NCBI GenBank assembly: GCA_032718475.1
Contig: JAUCBJ010005657.1
Location: 1-26,928 of the forward strand
DNA from: Nemertoderma westbladi
Taxonomy: Eukaryota > Xenacoelomorpha > Nemertodermatida > Nemertodermatidae
DNA: 26,928 bases
Reading direction: 5' to 3'
Positions 26,358-26,928 of this stretch are shown here, piece after piece. The position numbers were made by a program, and so were the translations under genes. How positions within the stretch are numbered: position 1 is the stretch's first letter; each line of letters begins with the position of its first letter. The notes beneath the pieces were generated by a model. It saw nothing but the letters and a program-made list of their open reading frames with translations. It searched no databases and was not told the DNA's origin.

Positions 26358-26928
26358 TTATCTCACTTGGTAAAGCAGCTCTCCCTGCTCTTGAGGTCCG
26401 TTAGGTTGTTGAAATAATTGAATTTCTATTCTTTCCAGGGAGTTGAAGAATCCCTGGACATATCGTGCCGCTGACCTCATCCATACAGCGGGATCTCTGG
26501 TGTCCCTCACTACCCCCATTTGGTATAAGTCTTTCCAGGCAGCTTCCGATAAGTTAAATGGGAGTCCGGGTCCGGGGAAGTTCCATTGAGTCTCTACAAT
26601 AGACCTTAGTTCTTCCATCGGGTATCCTGCATAACTGTCCCTGGTCGATCTCTTATTTCTCATCCAATCCGTTTGATGTTCTTCCACAGCTATAAGTACT
26701 CTAGTGAGTACGGCTCCAGGAAGAATTAGAACTGGGTCTGGATAAACCGCTTCTTCTATCCTTGCTCCGATCTCGGGTGTTAACTCTTCGGTGTCGGAAC
26801 TAGAGTTGCTACGCAGTTGGGAAATAATTTCTCGGTTCGGGTGCTGTTGTTGTTTAGCAGCTGTCTCTTGGTCTCGCTTAATTTGAGCCCTAGTGCCTAT
26901 AATAGACCTATGGTGCTTTACTAGCTTA
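26358..26928 (-). CDS. Unrecognised protein, partial at the window edge
   Basis: Unrecognised. The frame is open from the window edge for about 190 codons, with no ATG obviously used as a start, so the N-terminus lies outside. The early part is Gln/Asn/Ser-rich and disordered-looking. The later part looks folded, with Trp-containing helices ('VEEHQTDWMRNKRS', 'FNLSEAAWKDLYQMG', 'VWMRSAARYVQGFFNSLERI'). It ends in 'LLYQVR' at a TAA. With the coiled-coil frame downstream on the same strand it may form one broken or split gene. No enzyme, zinc finger or membrane motif is visible. A structural, gag-like role is a guess. Confidence 0.5.
   Translation of the reverse strand, partial: KLVKHHRSIIGTRAQIKRDQETAAKQQQHPNREIISQLRSNSSSDTEELTPEIGARIEEAVYPDPVLILPGAVLTRVLIAVEEHQTDWMRNKRSTRDSYAGYPMEELRSIVETQWNFPGPGLPFNLSEAAWKDLYQMGVVRDTRDPAVWMRSAARYVQGFFNSLERIEIQLFQQPNGPQEQGELLYQVR

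Overview
This window reads as accessory DNA from an animal genome, most likely a marine invertebrate. It is AT-rich, dense in transposable elements, has eukaryotic non-LTR and LTR retrotransposons and piggyBac elements, and contains recurrent 'TAGGCCTA' words. I could not fix the phylum. I see no convincing host single-copy gene, rRNA or intact tRNA.

Layout. (1) 1-4502: a decayed Ty3/gypsy LTR retrotransposon on the minus strand, nearly full length, with the 3' LTR cut by the window edge. Its primer site, gag CHCC finger and integrase resemble the CsRn1-type elements. (2) 4503-5980: no gene, only small tandem repeats. (3) 6028-10272, minus strand: about 4.2 kb of CpG-rich coding sequence that I do not recognise. 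Three overlapping frames (A, B, C) encode roughly 1,400 codons with several Cys/His clusters, tandem CCHC zinc knuckles and a basic tail, but no polymerase, protease, integrase or helicase. A/B overlap for about 390 nt in a +1 relation and B/C meet in an ATGA stop-start overlap. The frames are broken by two TGA codons and one TAG. This is the best candidate for something undescribed, such as an endogenised virus or a gag-like element. (4) 10920-11215 and 18276-19760: two 5'-truncated copies of one non-LTR (LINE) family, each with its own target-site duplication. A different, older LINE lies at 11713-12873. (5) 13842-15417 and 21601-23154: two inverted copies of a 1.55-1.58 kb non-autonomous piggyBac-like element, both bounded by TTAA, with G/C-tract hairpins near the ends and five internal repeats of about 163 bp. 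(6) 16195-17367: the 5' end of a piggyBac transposase gene with its terminal repeat, truncated before the catalytic domain. Its outermost bases match the ends of the two non-autonomous elements. (7) 23832-24397: a foldback element with terminal inverted repeats of about 175-190 bp. It directly abuts a well-preserved LTR-retroelement integrase fragment (24400-25356, plus strand) that is followed by a polypurine tract and a probable LTR. (8) 25616-26928, minus strand: open frames that I do not recognise, including an Ala/Glu/Lys coiled-coil protein built on a coding minisatellite; the outermost frame runs off the window.

Most genes here belong to selfish elements. Apart from the plus-strand LINE RT and the plus-strand integrase fragment, each is broken, so no multi-gene pathway can be read. 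The relationships visible are nesting, truncation and possible trans-mobilisation, with the piggyBac transposase family plausibly having moved the TTAA-flanked elements.
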